64,000 bases of DNA, taken from CAUUCF01 sp963543695 (GTDB lineage Bacteria; Pseudomonadota; Gammaproteobacteria; UBA9339). Positions 63,457 through 64,000 of this stretch are shown here, one piece after another (the stretch's first letter is position 1; every line of letters starts with the position of its first letter). A model generated the notes under the pieces. The model saw nothing but the letters and a program-made list of their open reading frames with translations. It did no database searches and was not told the DNA's origin. Both the position numbers and the translations under genes were made by a program. The stretch lies in the NCBI GenBank assembly GCA_963543695.1, contig CAUUCF010000004.1, positions 1-64,000 on the forward strand, read 5' to 3'.

Positions 63457-64000
63457 TTAGATATCTCTTGCTAGCCATTTTAGGTTAATTAACGGCTCAT
63501 GTATTCTTAAATAATCAGCCACCTGTTTTAAATGATAAGACAATGCGGCCGTTAAATGATCCGCATTCATTTGAGTATTACCTTGCCATTTAGTTAGAAA
63601 ACTTTTACGCGAATGTCCGACTAAAACTTTAACCCCTAAATCTTTAAATAGTTGTAGATTTTCTAACAATAGTAAATTTTGAGCAACCGTTTTACCAAAA
63701 CCGATACCAGGATCGAAAATAAATCTTTCCGTCGATAAACCAGCTCTTACCCAAATATTTAAATTTTCAACTAAATGATCATAAACTTTTTCGATAATAT
63801 CAATTCCGTCAAAGCATTTATTCTCTGCCGGCAAACCTAAATTATCCATAACAACCACTTTCCAATCGGTTTGTTTAAATAGCGATAATTTTTCTTGCGT
63901 TAATTCTCCGCTTTGATCGTTAATCATCTTTACCGCAGGATAAGCTGCCAACTTTTTCATAATAGACAAGTTAAAAGTGTCTACACTTAAACGAGCACTT
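63457..64000 (-). CDS. folP: Dihydropteroate synthase, 5' end outside window
   Basis: DHPS joins dihydropterin pyrophosphate and p-aminobenzoate in folate synthesis. The frame stays open to the window edge and begins there with ARLSVDTFN, the family SVDT motif, so the N-terminal third is missing. An apparent TTG start at 63969 is internal. RFIFDPGIGFGKT and VLVGHSRKSFL are diagnostic. At the usual M-H-x-x-G position the protein has MDNLG. It is next to the symporter gene. Confidence 0.92.
   Translation of the reverse strand, partial: SARLSVDTFNLSIMKKLAAYPAVKMINDQSGELTQEKLSLFKQTDWKVVVMDNLGLPAENKCFDGIDIIEKVYDHLVENLNIWVRAGLSTERFIFDPGIGFGKTVAQNLLLLENLQLFKDLGVKVLVGHSRKSFLTKWQGNTQMNADHLTAALSYHLKQVADYLRIHEPLINLKWLARDI

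Noticed and set aside
63457..63969. Complete short folP starting at TTG 63969
   Set aside because: The frame stays open to the window edge and the upstream residues include the FolP SVDT motif, so the gene is cut by the window.
1..64000. CRISPR arrays, insertion sequences, rRNA genes, prophage genes
   Set aside because: No regularly spaced repeats, transposase or integrase frames, or rRNA sequences were seen in the window.

Overview
The window looks like chromosome from an AT-rich (about one third G+C by eye), host-associated gammaproteobacterium, most likely of the Legionellales/Coxiella type. Gammaproteobacterial arrangements are clear: sspA-sspB, hisS-yfgM, a mraZ-rsmH-ftsL-ftsI-murE division cluster, and both GyrB and ParE. 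A three-gene block ending in a strong terminator is best read as Dot/Icm type IV secretion genes (icmW-like, a small secreted protein, icmX-like). Genes are tightly packed and often overlap. Several loci are decaying: mraZ has one premature stop, one membrane-protein gene has a poly-A frameshift, and a broken partial copy of htpG sits between mraZ and ackA. All of this fits a reduced intracellular genome.

Layout. 1-1.9 kb: an unidentified structured RNA-like segment, an MBL-fold hydrolase with foreign-looking codon use, and tRNA-Ser. 2.1-3.7 kb: rplS-folA-trmJ. 3.8-5.7 kb: a double-domain glycosyltransferase next to tRNA-Gly. 5.8-9.8 kb: arnB-arnC-arnA(decarboxylase half)-arnD for 4-amino-4-deoxyarabinose modification of lipid A, preceded by a PmrA-box-like repeat. 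9.9-11.5 kb: OmpA-type lipoprotein, sspA, sspB. 11.5-14.5 kb: frameshifted membrane protein and the Icm-like block. 14.7-16.0 kb: rsmE and skp. 16.2-26.9 kb: a leftward run of ten genes (psd, rsmA, obgE, Ca2+-type ATPase, FNT channel, hisS, yfgM-like, dolP-like, M50 protease, parE), with a tiny lptM reading into its far end.

27.1-33.8 kb: rightward DMT transporter, then cysS-rnhA-dnaQ-pepN-lpxH. 34.1-37.5 kb: two tandem FkbM-type methyltransferase paralogues, the second fused to a PAS-histidine kinase and a receiver-like tail. This is the most unusual locus in the window. 37.6-53.6 kb: leftward genes for an MFS transporter, DUF3857/transglutaminase protein, birA, fmt, a K+/H+ antiporter, pta, deoC, cvpA, a SPOR protein, tatD, and the division cluster with MraZ boxes and promoter. 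53.8-57.7 kb: htpG remnant, ackA, gyrB. 57.7-64 kb: a secreted lysozyme-like protein, a flavodiiron protein with its rubredoxin (rubredoxin is too short for most ORF cut-offs), htpG, a dicarboxylate symporter, and a partial folP cut by the window end.

Working together: envelope genes dominate (arn, lpxH, skp, lptM, dolP, psd, division genes). Acetate overflow (pta, ackA) is split over two loci. Flavodiiron protein and rubredoxin form an NO/O2-reducing pair. The Icm-like block points to effector delivery into a host cell.
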